The notes under the pieces: generated by a model
Told to the model about the DNA's origin: nothing
What the model saw: the letters and a program-made list of their open reading frames with translations, nothing else
The model's database searches: none
Position numbers and translations under genes: made by a program
Assembly: GCF_024112395.2 (NCBI RefSeq)
Contig: NZ_CP078013.2
Coordinates: 4,836,001 to 4,900,000 of the forward strand
DNA length: 64,000 nucleotides
Direction of reading: 5' to 3'
Origin: Pseudomonas pergaminensis
GTDB taxonomy: Bacteria; Pseudomonadota; Gammaproteobacteria; Pseudomonadales; Pseudomonadaceae
Shown: positions 9,472 through 17,405 of the stretch, piece by piece
Layout: every line of letters begins with the position of its first letter
Numbering within the stretch: position 1 is the first letter of the stretch

Positions 9472-9696
9472 ATGAACGCTCAAATCCACACTCAGGATGC
9501 CATTCGCACCCTCACTAACGCTTTTGCCCCAATGAACTGCCTGATCATGGCCGCTCGCAAAGGCTGCTTCAGCTTCACCCTGGTCAACGAACACGGCATC
9601 GCTCGTCACAGCGAACGCCTGTACCCCGATCAATACTCCAGCGCAGAACCGCTGCAGGCCGTGATCGAGCGTACCCGTCAGGCACTGACTGCCTGA
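9472..9696 (+). CDS. Small conserved-looking protein, unknown function
   Basis: A 74-residue soluble protein beginning MNAQIHTQDAIRTL. It has a compact predicted alpha-beta pattern: an N-terminal helix, the strand pair CLIMAARKGCFSFTLVN, and a C-terminal helix (LQAVIERTRQAL). No signal peptide, membrane segment or metal motif is visible. TAGGA lies 10-14 bases before the ATG. The gene is monocistronic: it has a long leader in front and a strong intrinsic terminator directly behind, an arrangement typical of highly expressed small Pseudomonas genes. No function is claimed. Confidence 0.75.
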   Translation: MNAQIHTQDAIRTLTNAFAPMNCLIMAARKGCFSFTLVNEHGIARHSERLYPDQYSSAEPLQAVIERTRQALTA

Positions 9697-9720
9697 TCGA
9701 CCCGAGTCGCTGAAACACAA

Positions 9721-9750
9721 AAACCCTGTTTAAAAAGCAGGGTTTTTTAT
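9721..9750 (+). terminator. Rho-independent terminator
   Basis: Stem AAACCCTG / CAGGGTTT with a short A-rich loop followed by six T residues, 24 bases after the stop codon of the 74-residue gene. Confidence 0.9.
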
Positions 9751-9975
9751 TGCCTGGCTTTTATGCACAGGCGATGGCACTCAGTTCAAATAGATATAAA
9801 CGTTATAACTAAATGAAGAAGATGTTTTAAAAACAGTCCTTTACATCACAAATATGACACTACACTTCAACTCAAGCGGCATGATCCGCTTCCGGCGAGC
9901 CTGAGATCCGATTCACTGCTGCCAAGCCCCCACCTTCTCAGGCCTCGTCGACCACTTTCACGGATTGAGGCTTGT

Positions 9976-10458
9976 ATGGGTATCGCCGCCAGCGAATTGT
10001 GTCGTTATGTGATCCGGCCGACCTTGATGTATCTCGGCCGCCATAACCCGACGGCCGAGTCCTTGCTGCTGGGCATTGCCGCCAGCCAGTCGGAACTCGG
10101 CTCCGCGTTGCACGATCGCCGTGGGCATGGCTTGTACAGCATCACCGAACCGCGCCACCGCGCCTTGTGGGATGACTACCTGGCACTCGACCCCGAACGT
10201 GCCAGCCTGGTACGCGGGTTGGCCAGCCAGCATGCCTTCCTCAGCGCGCCACAACTGGAGCTGACGGTAAACCTGCGTTACGCCACGGCAATCGCCTGGC
10301 TTTTGGTCGAACAACACACCCCCGCACTGCCACCGCCTGGAGATGTACTGGCCATGGCGCGTATCTGGAAAGAAATTTTTCACCCACACGGACGACTGCG
10401 CGATTTCACTCAAGCCTGGCAAACCTGTGTTTCACCCATGAATCACGTGGTTTGCTGA
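9976..10458 (+). CDS. Hypothetical protein, possible phage-lysozyme-like fold
   Basis: A 160-residue soluble protein starting at ATG 9976 after GAGG at good spacing. The order of features ASELCRYVIRPTL, then ESLLLGIAASQSELG, GHGLYSITEPRH, and LRYATAIAWLL resembles small lysozyme-like proteins coded by some tailed phages, where a Glu in the ES-LLLG-A-SE stretch would be catalytic; here this is only a pattern resemblance. No signal peptide or holin neighbour is present and no other phage gene is near, so it is more likely a domesticated single gene than part of a prophage. Function unproven. Confidence 0.6.
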   Translation: MGIAASELCRYVIRPTLMYLGRHNPTAESLLLGIAASQSELGSALHDRRGHGLYSITEPRHRALWDDYLALDPERASLVRGLASQHAFLSAPQLELTVNLRYATAIAWLLVEQHTPALPPPGDVLAMARIWKEIFHPHGRLRDFTQAWQTCVSPMNHVVC

Positions 10459-10604
10459 CCGGGCAATTTGCAAGATTCGGCAAAAACCCTGAATTTTGGT
10501 CGGATTGTCCTACAAAACCGCTCTATCTCCTGCATTACAGCCTATAGCGCGATCTTAAATTTATTGTTACTTTCCGCAGCGGTGATCACCACGGAGTTCT
10601 AATA

Positions 10605-11888
10605 ATGAAAAAAGTAATGCTCAAGACCACACTTAGCCTCGCCGTTGCTATGGCATCCTCCCAACTGTTTGCAAGCGGTTTCGCACTGAACGAACAGAGC
10701 GTCAGCGGGATGGGTACGGGTTTCGCAGGCCGCTCTTCTTCTGCCGATGATGCAAGCACTGTTTACGGTAACCCTGCCGGTATGGCTCGCCTGAATGGCC
10801 AGCAGATCACGGGCGGCGTTGCGGCAATCGATGCCTCGACTGATCTCAGCGATACTGGCGGTAACTCGCGCGGCTCCAACAAAGGTGACATGGTTCCATT
10901 CACCGCGGTGCCATTTGGTTTCTACACCAACAAACTTAACGACCAGTGGGCTATCGGCTTCGGTGTGTACGCACCGTTTGGCTTGGTAACCGACTATGAA
11001 AGCGGCTTCCAGGGCAAAGGTTTCGGCAGCAAGAGCGAAGTGAAGGTCATCACCTTCCAGCCAACTGTCAGCTATGCCTTCAATGATCGGGTATCCGTTG
11101 GCTTTGGTCCGACCATCAACCGGATCTCTGGTGTGCTGGAGTCAGACAAGACCCTCAACCCTGCCGTCAGCGATACCAACGTCAAAATCAAGGGTGATGA
11201 CACTGCACTGGGCTTCAACGTCGGTGTATTGGTCCAGGCGACCGATACCACACGTGTGGGCCTGACCTACCACTCCAAGGTCAAGTACAAGCTGGACGGC
11301 CATACCACCGTCAGCGGCCCCGCAGCCACTCAACCTTTCCTGCGTAACAACCGTTACGACGCGTCGCTGAAAATCGATACCCCTGAGTCCTACGACCTGT
11401 CGGTCACACAAGACCTGACTGACGCCTGGAAACTGTATGGCGGTGCTACCTGGACGCGCTGGAGTCGCCTGAAAGAGATCACCGTCAACAACAAAGGTGT
11501 GACCGCGGCAGGCGGTGCATTGGCACCCAGCCAACTCAGCGCTATCACTGAAGAGCAAAACTGGCACGATACCTGGGCCTACGCCGTGGGTACTTCTTAC
11601 CAGTTGACTAAACAAGTGGTGCTGCGCACCGGCTTGACCTTCGACCAGTCGCCCACTAACAACACCAACCGCTCGCCGCGTATCCCTACGGGCGACCGCA
11701 CGATCTTCAGCCTGGGCCTGGGCTACAAAGTCATGGATAACATGACCATCGACCTGGCTTACTCGTACTTGAAGGAAGAGGACGTCAAGGTCAACCAGAC
11801 CGCTGCCGCTCCTTCTACCGCCAGCTACCGCGCCAAATATGAAAACAGTGCCAACGGTTTCGGCCTGGGCATGACCTACACCTTCTGA
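10605..11888 (+). CDS. OmpP1/FadL-family outer membrane transporter
   Basis: A 427-residue outer membrane beta-barrel of the FadL/TodX family, which carries long-chain fatty acids or other hydrophobic compounds across the outer membrane. A signal peptide (about 1-23, ending QLFA) precedes the mature N-terminus SGFALNEQSVSGMGTGFAG, and the family motif NPAGM is at 56-60. The chain ends in aromatic YTF, as expected for barrel assembly. GGAG lies before the ATG at 10605. It is a single gene with its own terminator. The substrate cannot be told from sequence; Pseudomonas usually has several FadL paralogues. Confidence 0.92.
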   Translation: MKKVMLKTTLSLAVAMASSQLFASGFALNEQSVSGMGTGFAGRSSSADDASTVYGNPAGMARLNGQQITGGVAAIDASTDLSDTGGNSRGSNKGDMVPFTAVPFGFYTNKLNDQWAIGFGVYAPFGLVTDYESGFQGKGFGSKSEVKVITFQPTVSYAFNDRVSVGFGPTINRISGVLESDKTLNPAVSDTNVKIKGDDTALGFNVGVLVQATDTTRVGLTYHSKVKYKLDGHTTVSGPAATQPFLRNNRYDASLKIDTPESYDLSVTQDLTDAWKLYGGATWTRWSRLKEITVNNKGVTAAGGALAPSQLSAITEEQNWHDTWAYAVGTSYQLTKQVVLRTGLTFDQSPTNNTNRSPRIPTGDRTIFSLGLGYKVMDNMTIDLAYSYLKEEDVKVNQTAAAPSTASYRAKYENSANGFGLGMTYTF

Positions 11889-11902
11889 TTCAGACGGGTG
11901 TG

Positions 11903-11942
11903 AAAAAGCCCCGCTCTCCTGCAAAGGAGGCGGGGCTTTTTA
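11903..11942. terminator. Bidirectional rho-independent terminator
   Basis: AAAAGCCCCGC and its complement GCGGGGCTTTT (with an inner CTCCT/AGGAG stem) lie between the convergent FadL-type and glutathione peroxidase-like genes, with T tracts on both strands. Confidence 0.92.
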
Positions 11943-11953
11943 ATGGCTGACTC

Positions 11954-12505
11954 TCAAGGCTTGGAGGCTATCGCCGCCTCCACGGCCTTGATCAATTCCG
12001 GACTGTCCGGCTTGGTCAGGCTGGAGAAATTGGCGATTACCTTGCCTTGGCGGTCGACCACATATTTATAGAAATTCCACTTCGGCGGCGCGTCAGTCTG
12101 CTGCGCCAACACCTTGAACAGGTGCACCGCATCCGGCCCCTTGACCTTCTGCGGCTCGGTCATGGTGAACGTCACGCCGTAGTTCACGTAACAGACCTTG
12201 GCGGTCTCTTCGCCAGTCTTGGCTTCCTGCTTGAAGTCATCGGACGGCACGCCGATCACTTCCAACCCTTCGCCCTTGTAGCGCTGATACAAAGCTTCCA
12301 GGCCTTTGAACTGTGGAGCGAACCCGCAGAAGCTCGCGGTGTTGACAACCACCAAGGGCTTGCCAGCAAAACGCTGGCACAGGTCGATGGATTCCTTGGC
12401 GCGCAGCTTGGGTAATTGGCCTTCCAACAACGGCGGGCAACTGGCGGCCAGGGCGGCACCGCCAATGGCCATCAGGACGGGTACAGCGAGCCAGCGCATC
12501 TGCAT
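11954..12505 (-). CDS. Exported glutathione peroxidase-family protein
   Basis: A 183-residue thiol peroxidase-like protein of the GPx/BtuE family with an N-terminal signal peptide (about 1-20, MAIGGAALA), so probably periplasmic. The peroxidatic cysteine is Cys60 in [16 protein letters not shown], matching the family N-AS-CG pattern; the motif [10 protein letters not shown] supplies the usual Trp-Asn. The GPx loop normally reading G-PCNQF is G-PSDDF here, so the conserved Gln is replaced, which could change catalysis. SD AAGGA stands 8 bases before the ATG. It is the last gene of the marR-MFS run. Confidence 0.85.
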   Translation of the reverse strand: MQMRWLAVPVLMAIGGAALAASCPPLLEGQLPKLRAKESIDLCQRFAGKPLVVVNTASFCGFAPQFKGLEALYQRYKGEGLEVIGVPSDDFKQEAKTGEETAKVCYVNYGVTFTMTEPQKVKGPDAVHLFKVLAQQTDAPPKWNFYKYVVDRQGKVIANFSSLTKPDSPELIKAVEAAIASKP

Positions 12506-12539
12506 GTCGTGTGTCCTTGAAAATATTCAGGCTACGAAC

Positions 12540-12659
12540 TTAACAGATCGACATACCCAGTTGCATCAACGCCAGCCCACCGTGTTGCCAGCCCCACCAG
12601 GCCAGTAGCACCAGGACCAACCCTGCCGCAAGTATCACACCGCGTACCGCCAGACTCAT
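12540..12659 (-). CDS. 39-residue single-pass membrane microprotein
   Basis: A very short gene whose ATG overlaps the stop codon of the MFS transporter gene (ATGA). The product starts MSLAVRGVILAAGLVLVLLA and has one hydrophobic segment (about 6-24) followed by WWGWQHGGLALMQLGMSIC. The overlapping start and stop imply translational coupling to the transporter, so it may be a transporter-associated small protein; that role is inference. The gap to the next gene is only 34 bases. Confidence 0.55.
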   Translation of the reverse strand: MSLAVRGVILAAGLVLVLLAWWGWQHGGLALMQLGMSIC

Positions 12660-13864
12660 GCTGCCTCCATCTGCGCCTGCAATCGCGCCACTGGCCGCTC
12701 ACGCACCGGCCAGTTCAGGGCCGCGGCGAGCAGGCTCAACAGAATTGCCACCTGCCAGATCAAATCGTAGTTGCCCGTTCGATCATAGACCACCCCACCC
12801 AACCAGCCGCCCAGGAACGAACCGAGTTGGTGGAACAGGAACACGATCCCACCGAGCATGGAGAGATTTCGCACACCAAACAGTGTCGCGACGGTGCCGT
12901 TGGTCAGCGGCACGGTGGACAGCCACAAAAAGCCCATGGCCATGCCAAACAGGTAGGCCGTGACTTCGGTGACCGGTGCCCACAGAAACAGCACGATCAC
13001 CACAGCGCGCAGCAGGTACAAGCCGGTCAGCAAACGTGGCTTGGACATGCGCCCGCCTAGCCACCCGGCAGTGTAGGTCCCGAAGATATTGAACAAGCCA
13101 ATCAGCGCCAACACTGTGGTGCCGACGGTGGCCGGCAAGTGCTGGTCCACCAGGTAGGCCGGCAAATGCACACCGATGAACACCACTTGGAAACCGCAGA
13201 CAAAAAAGCCAAAGGCCAACAGCCAGAAACCGGAATGGGAGCAGGCTTCCTTCAAGGCTTCACGCAGGGTTTGCTGGCCGGCCATCACCGGCAGTGGCTT
13301 ATCCTTGAGCATCGCGACCAGCGGCAAAATCAGCGCCACCATCAAGCCCAACGCCAGCAGTGCGGCAGACCAGCCGAGCCAACTGATCAGGCCCAGGGTG
13401 CCCGGCACCATCGCAAACTGTCCAAATGAACCTGCGGCACTGGCAATCCCCATCGCCATGCTGCGTTTTTCCGGGGCCACCGCACGGCCGACCACGCCGA
13501 GGATCACCGAGAACGACGTACCGGACAGACCGATACCGATCAGCAGGCCCGCACTGAGGGACAGCGACCATGCCGAATCGGACATGCCCATCAACACCAG
13601 GCCTGCGGCGTACAGGACGCCACCAACGAAGACCGCTTTGGTGGCGCCAAACCGGTCGGCCAGCGCACCGGTAAACGGCTGCGCCAGGCCCCAGATCAGG
13701 TTTTGCAAAGCGATGGCAAAGGCGAAGGTCTCACGTCCCCAGCCGAACTCGCTGCTCATCGGTGCGAGGAACAAGCCGAAGCCGTGCCGCACGCCCAACG
13801 ACAGCGCCAGGATCAGCGCACTCCCCACAAGAATCCAGCCACTGGTGCGCCACATCGAGTTCAT
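12656..13864 (-). CDS. MFS transporter (oxalate/formate antiporter-like)
   Basis: A 402-residue major facilitator with twelve predicted membrane segments in two halves. After the first helix pair comes the MFS signature GALADRFGATKAVFVGG, and the second half has GWLGGRMSKPRLLTG at the equivalent place. Overall pattern (LSLGVRHGFGLFLAPMSSEFGW) matches the OFA-like monocarboxylate/anion group of MFS. It is preceded by marR on the same strand with an operator-like palindrome in the gap, so the MarR protein probably controls it. SD GGAG precedes the ATG. Substrate unknown. Confidence 0.88.
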   Translation of the reverse strand: MNSMWRTSGWILVGSALILALSLGVRHGFGLFLAPMSSEFGWGRETFAFAIALQNLIWGLAQPFTGALADRFGATKAVFVGGVLYAAGLVLMGMSDSAWSLSLSAGLLIGIGLSGTSFSVILGVVGRAVAPEKRSMAMGIASAAGSFGQFAMVPGTLGLISWLGWSAALLALGLMVALILPLVAMLKDKPLPVMAGQQTLREALKEACSHSGFWLLAFGFFVCGFQVVFIGVHLPAYLVDQHLPATVGTTVLALIGLFNIFGTYTAGWLGGRMSKPRLLTGLYLLRAVVIVLFLWAPVTEVTAYLFGMAMGFLWLSTVPLTNGTVATLFGVRNLSMLGGIVFLFHQLGSFLGGWLGGVVYDRTGNYDLIWQVAILLSLLAAALNWPVRERPVARLQAQMEAA

Positions 13865-13880
13865 TTCTTATTCTCCGCTC

Positions 13881-13896
13881 GCGGGTATATACCCGC
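13881..13896. promoter_or_regulatory. Probable MarR operator upstream of the MFS gene
   Basis: GCGGGTATATACCCGC is a perfect 16-bp palindrome in the 54-bp gap between marR and the MFS gene. A near copy lies at the marR promoter (14327-14342). Confidence 0.75.
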
Positions 13897-13918
13897 TTAT
13901 AGTCGGACAAACCCGCGC

Positions 13919-14323
13919 TCAGGCGAGTTCGTCTAGCAAGGCCAACAAGGTTTCGCGTTTTTCCGCGCCGAGTTGATCGATCAGTTTCTGCTGTGCCGCT
14001 TCCCAGGCGGGTAATGCGGCGGCGAGTCGCGCTTCACCGTCCTCGGTCAACTTCACCAGGCGGTTACGCAGGTCGTCACCCTCAACCAACTGCACCAAGC
14101 CCTCGCCTTCCAGCACCCGCAGGTTGCGCCCCAAGGTGCTGCGATCCAGGCCCATCGCTTCCGCCAGGCTGGAAATGCTTGGCTGGTCGAGGCGCTGCAG
14201 GTTGCACAGCAGAGAATACTGGGCGACGTTGATCCCGAAGCCATCAAGGGCGCCGTCGTAATGCCTGCTGACGCCACGTGCGGCACGTCGCAGGTTGGTA
14301 CACAAACATTGGGAGGCAAGCAT
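13919..14323 (-). CDS. MarR-family transcriptional regulator
   Basis: A 134-residue MarR-type winged-helix regulator. The wHTH region spans about residues 30-95: QYSLLCNLQRLDQPSISSLAEAMGLDRSTLGRNLRVLE (recognition helix DRSTLGRNLRVL) followed by the wing GEGLVQLVEGDDLRNRLVKLT, with the conserved DLRNR-VKLT pattern. It is 54 bp upstream of the MFS gene and both have the same palindrome in front, so it probably represses itself and the transporter in response to a small molecule. A good promoter places the transcript start at or next to the ATG, so the mRNA may be leaderless. Confidence 0.9.
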   Translation of the reverse strand: MLASQCLCTNLRRAARGVSRHYDGALDGFGINVAQYSLLCNLQRLDQPSISSLAEAMGLDRSTLGRNLRVLEGEGLVQLVEGDDLRNRLVKLTEDGEARLAAALPAWEAAQQKLIDQLGAEKRETLLALLDELA

Positions 14324-14326
14324 GGA

Positions 14327-14358
14327 ACGTGTATATACCCGCGATTAAGGAAATGCAA
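14327..14358 (-). promoter_or_regulatory. marR promoter with overlapping operator
   Basis: On the minus strand, -35 TTGCAT (14353-14358) is separated by exactly 17 bp from -10 TATACA (14330-14335). The operator-like sequence at 14327-14342 differs at two positions from the palindrome at 13881 and covers the -10 box, as expected for autorepression. Confidence 0.7.
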
Positions 14359-14365
14359 GAAAGTG

Positions 14366-15094
14366 TTACAGCGCCAGACCGACCACGACCGCGACTTCCA
14401 GCAGTTCAAGCATGGCGCCTGCGGTATCCCCCGTGGTACCGCCCAGGCGATTGACCATCAATTGGCGCAGGCCCATGAAGCAGATCGCCGCGAGCAATAC
14501 GGCCATCCCGCCGCTGACACCGCCGATCAGCACGCAGGCCAGGCCACTGAGGATCAATACCTGTTGGCCGACAATCCTCGGTAAATGGTCCGACAAAGCC
14601 TGGCCCAATCCTCCGGCACGCACATAGCGTGTGCAGAGGAACAACGCCAGCATCGACGCGCGTCCAATCAGCGGTGCCAGGATCAGCGCTGCGCCGTTAT
14701 GTTGCTCGATCAAGGCCACCAGCGCGGTGAATTTGAGCAGCAGCACCAACCCCAGCGTAACCACGGCAATCGGCCCGCTGCGCGGGTCTTTCATGATCGT
14801 GAGCGTACGCTCGCGGTCGCCGAAGCCACCCAGCCAGGCATCGGCGCTGTCCGCCAGGCCGTCCAGGTGCAGACCGCCACTGAGCAACACCCAGGCCGTC
14901 AGCAACAGTGCGGCGTGCAGCAACAACGGTGCCCCCATCAAGACGGTGTTCAGGGCCCACAACAGCACACCGAACAATAGCCCGACGACGGGATAGAACA
15001 GCAACGAGCGTCCCAATTCCTGAGGCTGCGGCATGCCCGGCAAGCGAATCGGCAGGCTGCTGAGAAACTGCAGGGCAATCCAGAATGGCAGCAT
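14366..15094 (-). CDS. cobS: Adenosylcobinamide-GDP ribazoletransferase (cobalamin synthase)
   Basis: CobS (CobV in Pseudomonas denitrificans naming) joins adenosylcobinamide-GDP and alpha-ribazole (phosphate) at the inner membrane, the final assembly step of adenosylcobalamin. The 242-residue product is strongly hydrophobic with several membrane segments and has the family motif GGLHLDGLADSADAW at about 72-86 and the RERTLTIMKDPRSGPIG-like stretch after it. It is the last gene of the ten-gene operon, 2 bases after cobC, with AAGGGT as ribosome site. Only 42 bases separate its stop from marR and no terminator is visible there. Confidence 0.94.
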   Translation of the reverse strand: MLPFWIALQFLSSLPIRLPGMPQPQELGRSLLFYPVVGLLFGVLLWALNTVLMGAPLLLHAALLLTAWVLLSGGLHLDGLADSADAWLGGFGDRERTLTIMKDPRSGPIAVVTLGLVLLLKFTALVALIEQHNGAALILAPLIGRASMLALFLCTRYVRAGGLGQALSDHLPRIVGQQVLILSGLACVLIGGVSGGMAVLLAAICFMGLRQLMVNRLGGTTGDTAGAMLELLEVAVVVGLAL

Positions 15095-15096
15095 GT

Positions 15097-15672
15097 CTAC
15101 ACCCTTTCCTTCAGGACACCGTCCGCCACGACCTGCACACTGAACAGCCCGCCGTGGCCCACTTCGACATTCAACAGTTGCTCCCGGGGCAAGCCACGCG
15201 CTTGTGCCAGCAGAAGACGCATCACGCCACCGTGACTGATCAGCAACACACGCTCACCGGCGTAGGCCTGGTGCAAGCGTGCGACTGCGCCCAGAACGCG
15301 GTCGGAAAAAACGCTAACAGGCTCGCCGTCGGGTGGTGTAAAGCTGTAGGGATCGGCCCAGAACAACCCCAGGCTCTCAGCGTCAGTCTCCATCAAGGCT
15401 GCCGCACTCTGGCCTTCCCAAGCGCCGAAGTGCAGCTCTTGCAGGTCCTTCTCCAGTGTCACCGGCAGATTGAGCTGAGCGCCCAATTCCTCGGCAAACC
15501 GCGCACAACGCTGCAGTGGCGAACTGACCAAACGGTCCCACGGCCCCTGCTCCACCACCGCCGCGCGCATCTGCGCCCAGCCCTTGGCGGTGAGTGCGTC
15601 GTCCAGGCTGCCACGCAAGCCACCCCCCAATTCGGTTTCGCCGTGGCGCAGCAGGTCAAGGCGCAAGGTCAT
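15097..15672 (-). CDS. cobC: Alpha-ribazole phosphatase (histidine phosphatase family)
   Basis: CobC removes the phosphate from alpha-ribazole-5'-phosphate or from adenosylcobalamin-5'-phosphate in nucleotide-loop assembly. The 191-residue product begins with the phosphoglycerate-mutase-type catalytic motif LLRHGE (His10 accepts phosphate) and has the second histidine in [13 protein letters not shown]. Its start overlaps the cobT stop by 4 bases, which couples translation. Family and operon context agree. Broader histidine phosphatases look similar, but the operon position supports this role. Confidence 0.9.
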   Translation of the reverse strand: MTLRLDLLRHGETELGGGLRGSLDDALTAKGWAQMRAAVVEQGPWDRLVSSPLQRCARFAEELGAQLNLPVTLEKDLQELHFGAWEGQSAAALMETDAESLGLFWADPYSFTPPDGEPVSVFSDRVLGAVARLHQAYAGERVLLISHGGVMRLLLAQARGLPREQLLNVEVGHGGLFSVQVVADGVLKERV

Positions 15673-16724
15673 GCCGGGCGATCTGCCACGGCGGCTTCGG
15701 CGAAGGTCGCCATCTGCCCGTGCAGCGCGCAGGCCAGGCGCAACAACGGCACCGCCAGCGCAGCACCGCTGCCTTCACCCAGGCGCAGGCCCAGTTCCAG
15801 CAACGGCTGCGCGTCGAGGCGCTGCAGCACATGGCGATGACCAGGCTCGGCGCCGCGATGGCCGAACACCAGCCACTCACGGCACGCCGGGCTCAAACGT
15901 GTAGCAACCAGCGCCGCGACCGTGCAGATGAACCCATCCACCAGCACCACGATGCCTTCCTGGGCACACGCCAGATACGCGCCCACCAGGGCGGCAATCT
16001 CAAAGCCGCCCAGATTGAACAGGGTCTGCAACGCATCCTCACGCTGACCGGCATGCAACGCCAGTGCACGCTCGATCACGGCCACCTTGTGGCTGACACC
16101 CTGGGCATTCAACCCGGTGCCCGGCCCCGTGAGGTCGCTGACCTGGCAATCGAGCAAGGCACACGCCAGCGCACTGGCGGCGGTGGTGTTGCCGATGCCC
16201 ATCTCACCGCCGATGAACAGTTGCGCACCGTTCGCCAATGCACGTCGCGCACTGTCGCGACCGGCCTGCAAGGCGAGTTGCCCCTGGGCCTCGGTCATCG
16301 CCGGAGCGTTGACGAAGTTGGCGGTGCCGGCGCCGATATTCAGGTGACGCACACCCGGCAGGTTCAAGGACGGCGTTACTGTCCCCAGGTCGACCACTTC
16401 CAGCTGCGCGTCCAGTTGCCGCGCCAATACGCTGATGGCCGCGCCGCCGGAGACAAAGTTTTGCAGCATCTGCCCGGTGACTTCCTGGGGAAACGCCGAC
16501 ACGCCTTCGGCGACCACGCCATGGTCACCGGCGAAGATGGCGATCCACAGTGAATCCACCGACGGTTTGACCTGGCCCTGCAAGCCAGCCAATTGCACCG
16601 CCAGCGCCTCCAACTGACCGAGCGAGCCGGCCGGCTTGGTCAATTGCTGCTGGCGCGCCAGGGCTTGTTCGTACGCTTGAGCGTCGATCGCCTTACAAGG
16701 GTTGAGCCACCAGGTGTCAGTCAT
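15669..16724 (-). CDS. cobT: Nicotinate-nucleotide--dimethylbenzimidazole phosphoribosyltransferase
   Basis: CobT (CobU in P. denitrificans naming) makes alpha-ribazole-5'-phosphate from dimethylbenzimidazole and nicotinate mononucleotide, activating the lower ligand that BluB supplies. The 351-residue product has the usual length and motifs: [15 protein letters not shown] near the N-terminus, [23 protein letters not shown], the glycine-rich [14 protein letters not shown], and [11 protein letters not shown]; the catalytic glutamate of the family lies near the C-terminus. Start is ATG 16724 (MTDTWWLNP), overlapping the cobU stop by 4 bases. Confidence 0.95.
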   Translation of the reverse strand: MTDTWWLNPCKAIDAQAYEQALARQQQLTKPAGSLGQLEALAVQLAGLQGQVKPSVDSLWIAIFAGDHGVVAEGVSAFPQEVTGQMLQNFVSGGAAISVLARQLDAQLEVVDLGTVTPSLNLPGVRHLNIGAGTANFVNAPAMTEAQGQLALQAGRDSARRALANGAQLFIGGEMGIGNTTAASALACALLDCQVSDLTGPGTGLNAQGVSHKVAVIERALALHAGQREDALQTLFNLGGFEIAALVGAYLACAQEGIVVLVDGFICTVAALVATRLSPACREWLVFGHRGAEPGHRHVLQRLDAQPLLELGLRLGEGSGAALAVPLLRLACALHGQMATFAEAAVADRPA

Positions 16725-17242
16725 AACGCAGTACCTTTCAGAGTCAGGGGCAGGCCGGCAACGGTCAGGACAACACGCTGACAACGCTCGGCCAAGGCTT
16801 GATGGAGCCAACCGGCTTCGTCCACATAGCGGCGAGTCAATTCGCCCAGCGGCACGACACCCAGACCGGTCTCGTTGCTGACAAAAATGATTTCACCCGG
16901 CAACGACGCCAGGGCGTCCAGCAGTTGATCGCGCTCGGACGCCAAGCGCCCGGCGTCTTCGAGCATCAGCAGATTGGTCAGCCACAGGGTCAGGCAGTCC
17001 ACCAGCAGACACTGCCCGGGGGCCGCGTTGTCCCGCAGCACGCGAGCCAGTTCAATCGGCTCTTCGATCAGGCCCCAATGGTCCGGGCGACGTTGGCGAT
17101 GCAGCGCGACACGCTCGTTCATTTCGCCATCCAGCGGTTGGCTGGTGGCGATGTAAGTGACTGGCAAGGCGCTGTCGCTGGCGAGCTTCTCCGCCAGGCG
17201 ACTTTTACCGGAGCGCGCGCCGCCGAGGATCAGTTGAAGCAT
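16721..17242 (-). CDS. cobU: Adenosylcobinamide kinase / adenosylcobinamide-phosphate guanylyltransferase
   Basis: CobU (CobP in P. denitrificans naming) phosphorylates adenosylcobinamide and then transfers GMP to make adenosylcobinamide-GDP. The 173-residue product has the P-loop GGARSGKS at 7-14, the [24 protein letters not shown] stretch that holds the guanylated histidine, [12 protein letters not shown] and [12 protein letters not shown]. Its ATG is 163 bases after cobQ, the only real gap in the operon, and that gap contains REP sequences. It overlaps cobT by 4 bases. Confidence 0.95.
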   Translation of the reverse strand: MLQLILGGARSGKSRLAEKLASDSALPVTYIATSQPLDGEMNERVALHRQRRPDHWGLIEEPIELARVLRDNAAPGQCLLVDCLTLWLTNLLMLEDAGRLASERDQLLDALASLPGEIIFVSNETGLGVVPLGELTRRYVDEAGWLHQALAERCQRVVLTVAGLPLTLKGTAL

Positions 17243-17289
17243 GGGATGGCACCTTGGATTGGCTGAAATGGGTTGACCGTAAGGCCGCG

Positions 17290-17385
17290 TTCGCGAGCAA
17301 GCCCGCTCCCACATTTTGGGCGTGGTGCGTCCGTTGAATAGTGGTCGGCTGTATGGCCGCCTTCGCTGGCAAGCCCGCGCCCACA
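17290..17385. repeat. Two REP sequences in direct orientation inside the cob operon
   Basis: TTCGCGAGCAAGCCCGCTCC at 17290-17309 and a diverged copy (TTCGCTGGCAAGCCCGCGCC) near 17362-17381 lie in the same orientation between cobQ and cobU, unlike the inverted doublets elsewhere in the window. Confidence 0.8.
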
Positions 17386-17405
17386 CGAGGACCACGTCCC
17401 CCCGC

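Noticed and set aside
9976..10458. Part of a prophage
   Set aside because: No integrase, capsid, tail or holin gene is near; a single lysozyme-like gene is not enough.
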